64,000 nt of DNA from Panopea generosa. Lineage: Eukaryota; Mollusca; Bivalvia; Adapedonta; Hiatellidae. Shown here piece by piece: positions 47,901 through 56,600 of the stretch. How positions within the stretch are numbered: the first letter of the stretch is position 1; each line of letters opens with the position of its first letter. The notes beneath the pieces are model-generated. The model searched no databases. It worked only from the letters and a program-made list of their open reading frames with translations, and was not told where the DNA came from. The position numbers were made by a program, and so were the translations under genes. Where the stretch lies: positions 77,378,574 to 77,442,573 of the forward strand of contig CM055899.1 of assembly GCA_029582155.1 (NCBI GenBank), read 5' to 3'.

Positions 47901-50455
47901 GACTGGTTAGATAAGAGCATACTGCTGATCACACCAGAGTGATAGGAGTCCTCTTAATGAATGCCATGTCCGTTTTATCACGTTTAGTCATGTACATTGC
48001 TGTGGTTTAATCATCAATCCCTGTGTGGTTTCAGGGTGCCAAATGAATGATTGGAAGAATAGAATTGCTGTAAATCATCCGACTTCTATTTCACCAACAT
48101 TTTACTTAAATACTTAAATACTGAACTAAGTTTTGATTGGATAATTATCTATTATGTAATTAATATTAATAGAATCATATGCAGTTTTCATGGAACCAGT
48201 CTTAAATCATGATCATCTGACTGCTTTCTTAGATTTAACATTTTTAAAGTATTTAAATATATGTTGGTGAAACAGGATTCCGATATGGAAATACTCTTCT
48301 AAAACTGAACTGTAATGCAGGTATCGGTGTTCTGGGGTTCTGGGTTTATTCTGCATATACATTCGTTCATTCTAACATGTAAGCTCATGTGTTACTTTTG
48401 TACATTGGGCTGGTCTATTATATATAATTCTTATGGAAATAGTACCACCATTGCAAACAGGAAATGCTTCCATTGGATAGTCGCATAAATAATCCTTATT
48501 TCGTTTTCTTTAAAAATGCATTTTCCTTATTTAATGCAATTTTTTTTATTAGAATGGCATTATTGAAGTATTTTGATATTTAGAAAGCATTGTCATGTTT
48601 CAATTGTGAATTTAGAAAAAGAAATTAAGCTTGGTAATAGGGGTAAAATATATGATTCGGAAGTCTACTTTCACTTTGTCAACAAAGCACACACTGAACA
48701 GAAAAAAATCTTTTGGATGACACATGACCCTTATATTTACCCATCATATTTTGGTAGTGCGGACGTTAACACACAATAAAATTCAAGTTTCACTTTTTCT
48801 TTGGGTGTCTCTATGAATGACAAGCATGCAAACATTTTTTTATTATCTATAGAATAAAGAACACAATTCAATGGTGGACTTACACTATTTTTATTGGTAG
48901 TGCTACATAATCAGTATGTTTATTAAACTTACATACAATCTAAGGTTTGCAGACTCCATTTCCATATCACCGTATAATGCGGATATATCAGCTAAAGGTC
49001 TTGGAAAACCTACAAATAGTAATAAAGATACTCTTACATTACATTAACGAAAGGGTGCTTCAACATATAAAATATTTGTTACAGAAAATCGTAATGATAT
49101 TTTACTGGATAGTGCCAAATACATATATCAAACCATGTGCGCTGCAAAATTGCTTCACATTCATTACCTTTTTACTGCATCGGGGTCTTTCCGATTAAAA
49201 AAAGAATTCCACAATGATATTGATTTGCGATATGCTGTACTTATCACATCTCTGACAAAGGTATGTGCAAAAATATTGGTAAATTACTCTGCATTCTTGT
49301 ATGTTTGCGCATTCTTTACATTTAGTACATATTCGTTTTAGCTAGGAGATTTTCAGATTTGAGTGTTTGCGAATTATATTTCTTAAATTAAAGTTGCATT
49401 TTCTTGTTACAATCCTATGGATTTAATAATATTATCTATCTATTTTTTCAAATTTTGGCATCATTTGCTAACCAAGAAAAAATAGGGGGTACCTTTAGAT
49501 GGATAATTTTGTTTTGCATAATAGCAAATATTGTTTCGTCTTTTTTTAAAAGTTATATAAGTGTATGATAGTATGTATTAGACTTCTTTTTAATCTAAAC
49601 CATAACATTAATTATTTTCTGATGTTATCAAATATAAAATACCTCCTTCTAAGGTAGTTTGACAAATATTTCTTTAAAAATACACGACAGTCTATGATTT
49701 TGTTTATAAATTATGAAAATGCTAACATTGGGCAAAGAAAACTAAACTGTAAAAAGTCTAATTATCCCAACTTATATTTTTATGAGTTTTGCTTAGACTC
49801 AAACAAATAGAAACGTGGGGTATAGCCTATGGTTTGATTTGTTTTTAAAGCAAAACATATGTTTAGTTTTCGGTGCATTTCTTCAAAGATCTAAATATTT
49901 GTTATCAACAGTTATTATGATGCTCATTTTAAGTTCAGGTTCAATGTTATCTTAGGGACTTAATTTTTATCGAAATTTACAAACTATTTGATTTTGACGT
50001 AGGTATCATCTTAAAAATAAAATAGCACAAAAAACAAACACGGCCAACATTATTTTGCGATAAATTTCATCTTATAAAAATAATAAATATGTTGTTTAAC
50101 TAAATTAAACCGAAATCTAACTGAAGAGCCACCACCCTTAAGATGTGCTTTAGCAATGGAAGCAATAAACGGACAATCGTATCAACTTAGTTTGAACTTA
50201 TTTATTTTACTTCGATTCTGAAATAACAAATCAAGCTCGAAGTATTCCTGTGTAGAACCAGTATTAAGCATATGCGGGAAAATTGTCTAGCTCAAAGACA
50301 CCACACATATCTACTGGAGAGGATCGTACCCTCAGATCATGGGCCCGATGTTCTATCACAGGAACACGCTCTCCACACTGCAATGGGACTGAAAACATAA
50401 GTCAAAATAAATTACCTCTGGTTTCATACCTCGGAAGCTGAAGTTTTCCACTTAG
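35555..50455 (-). CDS. Ankyrin/TRP-type cation channel, unit A
   Basis: Thirteen exons (high to low): 50416-50455, 48933-49009, 47460-47558, 46750-47009, 46425-46482, 43172-43342, 42482-42555, 41729-41911, 41041-41214, 40609-40764, 39513-39599, 38375-38582, 35555-35953. All are GT-AG, phases agree, and the total is 1986 nt (661 aa plus stop). Order: N-terminal region, ankyrin segment, pre-S1 linker, S1-S4, S5, pore, S6 ending NILIAQLSDTYQKIQ, and a C-terminal coiled coil. This is the TRP channel plan: a plasma-membrane tetrameric cation channel. It looks TRPA/TRPV-like, but the subfamily is not assigned. No first exon was found. Translation could start at the ATG 48963-48965 in exon 2 (633 aa), or the exons may continue from unit B. 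Confidence 0.85.
36170..36640. repeat. About 160-bp degenerate tandem repeat in the last TRP A intron
   Basis: About three diverged copies sharing TGACCTTTGAGTTGCAAACT-like text, ATACCCGCGACAC/TTACGCGCAACA, and TATGGTGAACAT...TATTTCAAAA. Similar units are common in bivalve introns. Confidence 0.6.
36641..38130. other. Remainder of the last TRP A intron; no gene recognised
   Basis: AT-rich with short open frames lacking motifs. Confidence 0.5.
38131..38350 (+). mobile_element. SINE family 1, near full length
   Basis: The tRNA-like head has A box TAGTTGAGCGGTAGAGC (38141 on) and B box GATTCGAACTC (38184-38194). The body contains TGATGTCCTTGAGCAATGTA and TAGTACTGGTTATACCCAGG. The tail is GTTTCACAATCGAAGTAAGA with AAATAAATTTAAAC. 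It lies 25 bp from the TRP A exon 12 donor. Confidence 0.8.
38375..38582 (-). CDS. TRP A exon 12 (S6 and proximal C-terminus)
   Basis: S6 is PVSTIIMLVFLFVTVVILLN followed by ILIAQLSDTYQKIQSKAS, the conserved LLNILIA-x-x-x-DT-Y end of the gate. Acceptor TTTTCCAG|GCCTGT, donor CAAAAG|GTAACT. Confidence 0.93.
39082..39212. repeat. Hairpin-bearing 48-bp repeat, three copies
   Basis: Each copy contains a self-complementary TTGTCTTG...CAAGACAA, so every unit can fold into a hairpin. It lies in the intron after the pore exon. Confidence 0.8.
39513..39599 (-). CDS. TRP A exon 11 (pore helix and filter)
   Basis: Encodes SYWGVLFVGVRTMVESGPVV then EYTGSNGY, 87 nt as in unit B. The V-E-S-G stretch occupies the selectivity-filter position. 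Its donor (TACTG|GTAAGT) resembles the 57-bp array at 23-24 kb. Confidence 0.9.
40609..40764 (-). CDS. TRP A exon 10 (S5)
   Basis: Encodes QTGAYAQILWQIIINDVLQF then AILFAVVNMAFGGSFLLTL (S5 and turret), 156 nt as in unit B. Acceptor TTTTACAG|GCAGAC, donor ACAAG|GTATGT. Confidence 0.92.
41041..41214 (-). CDS. TRP A exon 9 (S3 and S4)
   Basis: S3 region SSSSILLLCVLPVRY and S4 region YSIAYFMWILTIFKYAAVF, 174 nt as in unit B. Acceptor TTATTGTAG|CCTTGG, donor TTCAG|GTATGT. Confidence 0.92.
41729..41911 (-). CDS. TRP A exon 8 (S1 and S2)
   Basis: S1 is GVSILYLLSLAALTFTIVTS. S2 is within 'ARAIFEILSYIFALVKFVTE'. 183 nt, against 180 nt in unit B. Confidence 0.9.
42482..42555 (-). CDS. TRP A exon 7 (pre-S1 linker)
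   Basis: Encodes NVICHKAVRLLIKRKWTDFA then RTWF, 74 nt as in unit B. Basic, amphipathic linker before S1. Confidence 0.88.
43172..43342 (-). CDS. TRP A exon 6 (pre-S1 domain)
   Basis: 171 nt, phase 0 both sides, starting KTALAILDCMLERNLDGSTT. Its unit B counterpart has identical length (KAASAILDCCLEKSVDGT). Degenerate copies of its 5' edge lie just upstream in the intron. Confidence 0.88.
43372..43960. repeat. Degenerate copies of the TRP A exon 6 acceptor edge
   Basis: The plus-strand text ACGTTCTAACATGCAGTCTA, GTATTGCCAACGCAG, TTTCTGTAAATGATATA of the real junction recurs at about 43375-43432 (ACGTTCAAACATGCAGTCAA, GTATCGGCCACAGGCAG) and 43862-43960 (ACGTTCAAACATACAGTCAG plus two TTTCTGTAAA copies). 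These are exon-edge duplications in the upstream intron, too decayed to be exons. Confidence 0.65.
44514..44619. repeat. 36-bp hairpin-bearing tandem repeat, three copies
   Basis: The unit is AGGTGTGCCGATACCTAACT then TAAGGCACACCATGCA. GGTGTGCC and GGCACACC pair within each unit. Confidence 0.85.
45230..46375 (-). mobile_element. Two Helentron-like copies in a TRP A intron
   Basis: Reverse-complement units of the 24524-25518 element type are seen: GGGCCATAACTCTG/AAGTTATGGTTCTTGTCTC, CACACATGTGAATTTTGATT, CCAATGAGTGGTTGCATAG. One copy ends at about 45650 with the leader GCCGACGCCGG, a C-run and CTACGAATAGTCGAGCTAAA. Another lies at about 46020-46375. The units are diverged from those at 24.5 kb. 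Confidence 0.65.
46425..46482 (-). CDS. TRP A exon 5
   Basis: Encodes SGTEEPPLKLSDYLTPGYE, equivalent to RLNIQDYLNNDFE in unit B. Acceptor TTTTGAG|ATCAGG, donor GATATGAG|GTAAAT. Confidence 0.8.
46750..47009 (-). CDS. TRP A exon 4 (ankyrin repeats)
   Basis: Carries an ankyrin motif 'DGYTALHHAAQMNYYFVAEK' preceded by 'VNAYIESGASLQEADT' and followed by 'LLDNNADTLAKSNEGKLPLQ'. Acceptor TTTTGCAG|GTGCTT, donor ACAAG|GTCATT. Confidence 0.9.
47460..47558 (-). CDS. TRP A exon 3
   Basis: Encodes QNPTQPDNAALDMFASEVAK then NLGNAIKSSEQHK. Acceptor TTCTACAG|CAAAAT, donor CATAAG|GTTTTG. Phase 0 on both sides. Confidence 0.75.
48440..48900 (+). repeat. Dispersed repeat of about 460 bp, copy 1
   Basis: The segment is the approximate reverse complement of 55090-55560. 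Shared strings include AACAGGAAATGCTTCC, AGAAAGCATTGTCATGTTT, GTCTACTTTCACTTTGT and CATGCAAACATTTTTTTATT. It lies in the intron between TRP A exons 2 and 3. No clear ends or ORF. Confidence 0.65.
48933..49009 (-). CDS. TRP A exon 2
   Basis: Encodes FPRPLADISALYGDMEMESA then NLRLY. Acceptor TTTGTAG|GTTTTCC, donor TTGTAT|GTAAGT. It contains the in-frame Met candidates at 48963 and 48957. Confidence 0.7.
50191..50376 (-). mobile_element. SINE family 1 copy
   Basis: Minus-strand body with GAATCGAAGTAAAATAAATA, AGAACCAGTATTAAGCATAT (plus-strand text) and a decayed tRNA-like head (GAGGATCGTACCCTC, CACGCTCTCC). Confidence 0.65.
50416..50455 (-). CDS. TRP A exon 1 (first seen)
   Basis: Encodes LSGKLQLPRYETR plus one base. 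Acceptor ATTTTAG|CTAAGT, donor CAGAG|GTAATT. Phase 0 in, phase 1 out, matching exon 2. It is short and without a domain, so the weakest exon call of unit A. Confidence 0.55.
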
Positions 50456-50606
50456 CTAAAATATTTAGAAACATAATATTGTTAAACGTTAATCTATTCA
50501 AAATGCAATTACCTCTTAAAATCAAGAAAAATATTAATTAAATTAAAATCAAGACATGTTAATTTATTTTAACTGCACAGGCTATAAAAGTATATTTTTA
50601 GCAAGT

Positions 50607-50714
50607 GAATATACATCAACTTGAATGAGATGTGAATATACATCAACTTGAATGAGATGTGAATATACATCAACTTGAATGAGATGTGAATATAGATCAA
50701 CTTGAATGAGATGT
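50607..50714. repeat. 27-bp tandem repeat, four exact-length copies
   Basis: The unit is GAATATACATCAACTTGAAT then GAGATGT. One copy has ATAGAT for ATACAT. Confidence 0.9.
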
Positions 50715-50767
50715 CATTTGAGTAATGGGAATACTTTCGTTTTGAAGTACAGCATCAATAATATAAA

Positions 50768-51066
50768 TGCCGTTGTATGGTGTTTAGTGTAGCTTTCAGC
50801 ATTTTTTCAGTCATATCACGACGGTGTTTATATGAGACAGTATATCTAAATGCCGACACACTGGAGTATCATACCGCTGACCCATGGTATGGATCTCCAT
50901 CCAGTCATATTATACTGACATCAGGTCGACCAGACCTAAAATTATCCTTTAAATGCTGAGCGCCAAGCGAAGAAGCTTCTAGTACCTTTATTCAAGTTTT
51001 TGGTATGACCCAGCCGAGATCGAACCCGCATACGATGCCGACGATCTACCACTAGACCACCGCGGT
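50768..51066 (-). mobile_element. SINE family 4, near full length
   Basis: The minus strand starts GGACCGCGGTGGTCTAGTGG (A box TGGTCTAGTGG), then B box GGGTTCGATCTC, then a body with CTAGAAGCTTCTTCGCTTGG and a 3' end CTAAACACCATACAACGGC. It lies in the gap between TRP units B and A. Confidence 0.8.
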
Positions 51067-51225
51067 CCAAAAATGTTAAAATAACAGATGAGTGCCATAT
51101 CTGTGACTAGAAACCTAAGGCAAGCATACATCCGTTTCGAGAACACATTTTAGTATATACTTATCTACTTGCAGAAGTAAATAAAAAAGAAAGTGTGAAA
51201 CACAAACGAGTTCGCATTTTGTTGT

Positions 51226-51428
51226 TTTAAACTCATTTATTTTACATCGATTTTGAAACAAGTTCTTACAACTTTGGCAAATCCCACTAGTTATCCTGGG
51301 TAGATATAGTAGTAACCATGTGCGGGTAAAGTGTCTTGCTCAATGACACCACATATAGCCATGGTCTAAGATCAAACCAACGACCCCCATTCTTGGACAC
51401 GGTGCTGTACCACCGGACTACGCGCCAT
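51226..51428 (-). mobile_element. SINE family 1 copy
   Basis: The minus strand runs TGGCGCGTAGTCCGGTGGTA (head), TTGGTTTGATCTTAGACC (decayed B box), CATTGAGCAAGACACTTTAC, and tail TTCAAAATCGATGTAAAATA. Confidence 0.8.
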
Positions 51429-51823
51429 ACACTGTTCGCAATTTGTTAAGTATTATATTGAATTTGCACGTAACAGATCGAGAAAAATCAACAATTTGCA
51501 AAAGAAAAAAAAGAAATAAATGTATACATTAATATAAAGTGTTAATGGGGAAATAATATTAAGGAAAGTTGGCGTATTTTAGTATTCATCAAAGGTATAT
51601 GGTACTTGTTGCAATTAGTAAGTTCGAAGATTTACAAGTACCATATGACTGTACGCAACAATTCGTTATCGTACGTTTCAAAACGAAAGATTCCCTTATA
51701 TCGATTATTGTTTTTTGGCTTATGCTGCGATAACGTGAAACAACATACATTAACAACAAAACGTATTAATTAAGTTAAATGGTATTTAAAAAAGGAACAC
51801 AATATTTTTTTAATATACATTAC

Positions 51824-52186
51824 CAATTCAGCTACATTCGATATCGTTTTCTTGACTGCGTCATAATCGTGATGTAGACTATCCAAATCGTTATGGACCC
51901 TTTGATAATCATTTTTAAACTCACTGACCGTTTCCTGCACGTCTGTTACATGTTCAAACACCTTCCGTGTTGTTTTTTGGTTTTCTGTTACAGTGTCCAG
52001 AAATTGAACGACATCAGATTTAACTTTTTTAACGTCCGTTTTCACTGTTTCAATGTCAACTCCATTTTTTATCTGCTTGTTTTTCAGGAAGTAAACAGAG
52101 TCGGTTATTCTTTCAAGCAGTGAGTCATGTCTCACTTTCAAATCAATAGTGGTTTGTCTAGGATGGTAATGTTTTCTTCTGATTAA
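51824..52186 (-). CDS. TRP B exon 9 (coiled coil)
   Basis: Encodes LIRRKHYHPRQTTIDLKVRH and a long heptad-like helix (VKTDVKKVKSDVVQFLDTV, VQETVSEFKNDYQRVHNDL). Acceptor ATTTCAG|TTAATC. Read through, it ends at TAA 51770 after a poor tail (VMYIKKILCSFFKYHLT). Splicing at GTAATG gives a cleaner end. Confidence 0.75.
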
Positions 52187-53596
52187 CTGAAATTATTAAC
52201 ATATAGATAGTACGTTAATTTGTTTTGTTTTTTTGTTTGTTTGAACATTTAGCATCATTTTATACTATCGAGGGCTAACATATGATCATAAAATATAGCG
52301 ACTCTGTCCTAGCAGCCTGGAAGTTTAACCAGTACACGAACACATCCATCACTTTAAGTAATTAATAACATTCCCCACCTGAATAAGAGGTGATGGACAA
52401 ATGGCAGTGAGAGGAAATATCGTATATTAATCACCCCTCGGGGATTTGAACTCAGGATCCCCGAATTTGTAGTCAGACGCGCTACCGACTGAGCTAACCG
52501 TCCCGCTGGTAAGTTTATAATTTGACAATTAAAGAGAAACGTATGAGAGAAACCATTTACAAAACGTATTTTAATATTTTCGGATAAAACTAGCCTTTGG
52601 AAGTAATAACATAAACAAAAGATAACGGTTGAATCTGCCCGATTAACTCAGTCGGCAGCGCGTATGGCTATCAAGCCAGGGTCGTAAGTTCGAATCCCCG
52701 GCAAACCATGGTCTTCGTGATGATTGATATACGACAAAGTGTCTCATCTTCATTGGTCTCTCACCGCTGATTCAAATAGGAAAGTTATCAGTTACTTGCG
52801 GAGATGGGATGTGCTCGAGTATTGGTTAACAATCAGTATCACAGGAAACAATGGTAATGTTAACGCGATAGACGCGTAACCGACTGAACTAGTCGGACCC
52901 GGAGTTTTTTTAAATAAAAAAAGAAGTCCTCAAATGCTCACAAATACAGACACCTGTGTAAAATGTGCTATTACAATATATAACAATATATGTTCTGCGA
53001 GCTTTTGTTTTACTCAACTGCAGCAAGAGAACACAGCCCCATTGAACCATTCTAAAAAATATTTCAAACCAAATAACAAAAGTTTTTTTTAAGTGAAAGA
53101 ATCTTGAAACTTTGACAAAACAAGGGGCGCAACTGTGTAATGAGACTTTAAAAGGCCATGTTAGTTCCTTCCCTTGACTCGCTGTATTACACGGGTTTTA
53201 CTGTATATTCAAATTGAGAATAAGGCATCCGTTGGATAAGCTGGTGTAATGATATGTACGAGGGTAATAACATAATTATCTACATTGAAGGGATACTACC
53301 TTTTTATCCAAACATGGTAGATCGTGTTGTTCTATGTCAAAGATGATTTGAGCTTTGTTTACTTCCAGGTTCTGGTATGTCTTTTCCTGAATCTTTTGAT
53401 ATGTGTCGTTCATTTGAGCAATTAAGATGTTTAAAAGAATCACTAAGGCAACGAAGATGAATACCAACATGATGATGGAGCTGAACGGTCTACAAAGAAT
53501 GTTACATTTTTACTACTGATACTTTAAAACACAAACCAAATCAAAACGTTTCACCATCATCATTATCCTCATACACATTCATATTATCTTCATAAT

Positions 53597-53630
<34 letters not shown>

Positions 53631-56600
53631 TTCACCACCACCACCACCATCATCATCATCACCACCACCACCACCACCACCACCACCACCACCACCACCA
53701 CCACCATCATCTTCTTCTTCTTCTTCTTCTTCTTCTTCTTCTTCTTCTTCTTCTTCTTCTTCTTTTTCATTATCACTATCACCATTGTCATCATTATCAT
53801 CACCGTCACAGTAATCATCATCATCATCACCATCACCGTCATCATCATCATCATCAACATCACCCTTACAGTCATCATCATCACTATCACCATCATCATC
53901 ATCGCCACCAACATCATCATCACCATCATTATCATCATGATCATCAATAAATAAATATGATGAAATGCTCAATGAATATAAAGATAAATATGTTTTATCT
54001 ATTATTAAATAGTGATGAAATACTATAGTTTCTTTTATTATTATACATAATATCTTTTTAATGCTAACTGTCAGTTTTATTCCATCTATGGTTAACAGAA
54101 AACACGTTTATCTAAGCACTCTTTCCTTGGATTCTGAAAGGTTAACCAGTACTCGAGTACACTCATTTCGCAAGTAACTGATAACTGGCCGACTTGTACA
54201 AATTATAGTATACGATATATACATATTACGGGATAGAACGAACTATTTAATAGAAACAAACAGCATTTGTGATGACTTAAGTGGCAAGTGTAAATTAATA
54301 AAAAATTAATAATGCTTCACCCAACCACTGACGTACCTATAACCGCGCTGTCCCGTGTAGCTAACTATTGGACTTCCATCAGTGATAGTTCGTAAACCAA
54401 GGAACAGTATATACCAAAATGAGCTGTGAAAATAAATAAATACTGGTGCTAAATATCCAAATCTACATAATAATATTTGTTTGAATGTTTAAACTTTTAT
54501 CGTGTTTTTCTGCTAAAGAGGCTAACAGACGATCCGATAACCTGACCATTATTTCCCGGGATTCTGTAACCAATTCTCAAACACACCCATCTCTGCATGT
54601 AACTTATAACTTTCCCACTTGAATGAGCGATGGGAAACAAATGACATGAGACGCAATGTCGTATTTTAATCGATATGGGCGGGCATTCGGACTTACGATT
54701 CCTAGATCGAAAGCCATACGCGCTACCGACTGAGCTAACCGGGCTCGGCTGCGTAATTATAACCGGTCTGTTTAAATAATAAGAGTCACCAAAAACCAAC
54801 TCATAAGTCATTTGCTTTACTAGTACTTGTCAGTTCTTCTGAAATTAATAGACGGACGGACGTCTGATAGACAGTATTAAGAAAAATCTCACATTGAGCA
54901 TTTAGCTCAGATGAGCTAATTATATTTGATAACGAACCCAGAGGGTGATAGAATATGCAACACCCCTCACGCCCTAACAACAACTTAAGTGATATTCTAT
55001 TCTCGGACAAATCTGGATGTGCGCCACAATTCCAATAAATACACATATTTGTAAGTGTTGAAAAAATATTAGTTATACTTAATATATAAAACTAGATATT
55101 CCGTTTAAGGTTTAAGCCACCATTGGTTTTTGTTCTTTATTCTATAGCAAATAAAGATGTTTGCATGCTTGTCATGCAATGAAGGACACTATACAAGAAG
55201 AGAAACTTACATTTTACTGCTTGTTAACATCTGCTCTACCAAGATATGATGAGAAAAGCATAGGTAATGTAGCGTATAAAAGAGTGTTTCTGTTCACTTT
55301 GTACACTTTCAACAAAGTGAAAGTAGACATCAGAAATCACGCATTAATATCCCAAATTCCAATGATCATTTTTTCTTCTAAATTTACAATTCAAACATGA
55401 CAATGCTTTCAAAATGTTCAAAATACACCAATAATGTCATTCCAATAAACATTAGCATTAAAACGAGAAAAATGCATTAAAGAAGAAAAACAGTGATTGT
55501 TTGTAACATCTGTAACGTGACTACCACACGGAAGCATTTCCTGCTTTCCAATTGTGGTACAATGCCTAATACTTGAGATAATGTATGCATGTAAACATTA
55601 TACATGTTCATGTGTTGAAGTCCTTACCTTGTTTCAACATGGGTATCCAAGTTCATATCACCTTTTAATGCCAGTAAGAACGTTCCACTGAAGGCAATGT
55701 TGATGACGATAAAGATAATGGCAAACTGAAGGACATCCTTTCTGATTATTTCATAAAGAATCTGCGCGTATTTGCCCGTCTCCCTGATTGTACAAATCAT
55801 ATAACACTTCATGAATCATTTATGAAACACCATTATCAACATATTTTAATAACAGTTTTGATATAACTAAAAAATGCCAATTGTAAAAGCAAATATTAAA
55901 TTCGAAGAAAGTAACTGATCAAAAAGAGTTAAACATGATTTTAGATTTAAATCTAGAACAAATCTAGTAGTATATGATCCAAAATTTGATATTATAGACT
56001 TATTAATTTTACATCAATTGTGAAGAAAGTTCTCGTAATTTAGACACGTTACTCTCACGAGTTTTCCTGGCCCCAAGGTCATGAGAAGTTTTTCCTGGTC
56101 CCAAGGCAATGGGACGTTATTTTTTGGCCCCAAGGTCATGGGACGTATTTTATTCTCAACTATAAAGTCGTTCTAAAACAACGGAGGACATAGTTCAGTA
56201 TTGCGAGTTAATAGTTTAAACTTATTCATTTTACTTCGATTGTGAAACAAGTTCCTACAACTTAGGCAAAGGAAAGAAGACGGTCCTAATGGGTTGGGGC
56301 TTGGCTCAATTTTCAACATATCACTGGTTATATACGGCATACAACTTTATTGGCGGAAAAAGATTTCTCAGTAGAACCATTGCCCTTCCGCAAATAATTG
56401 GCAATCTTTTATATACAAAGTATTTGCGACGTTTATAAGGTCAAACCCGCGACCTAAATGGTGAGAGTTTAAAAAAGTTTTCGAATAACGTTTGTTGGGC
56501 CAATTGTTCTTGCAGACGAATCAATAACAGTTTTCTGTTAGAGTTGATACACTTTATAAACTTCTATAATAAACCTTCACAACTTATCAGTATAGAGCAA

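Noticed and set aside
50996..51066. tRNA gene on the minus strand (GGTCTAGTGGTAGATC head)
   Set aside because: It is followed by a SINE body that recurs at 59605 and 2598.
52636..52705. tRNA gene on the plus strand
   Set aside because: A and B boxes are present, but the acceptor arm is poor and the following body is shared with other SINE copies.
53541..53972. Poly-Asp/Glu/Gly frame as an acidic protein
   Set aside because: It is a compound trinucleotide microsatellite in a TRP B intron.
54846..54862. GACGGACGGACGTC as another copy of the transposon 15-mer
   Set aside because: It lacks the GGGG start and GTTAC end, and is only a short chance similarity.
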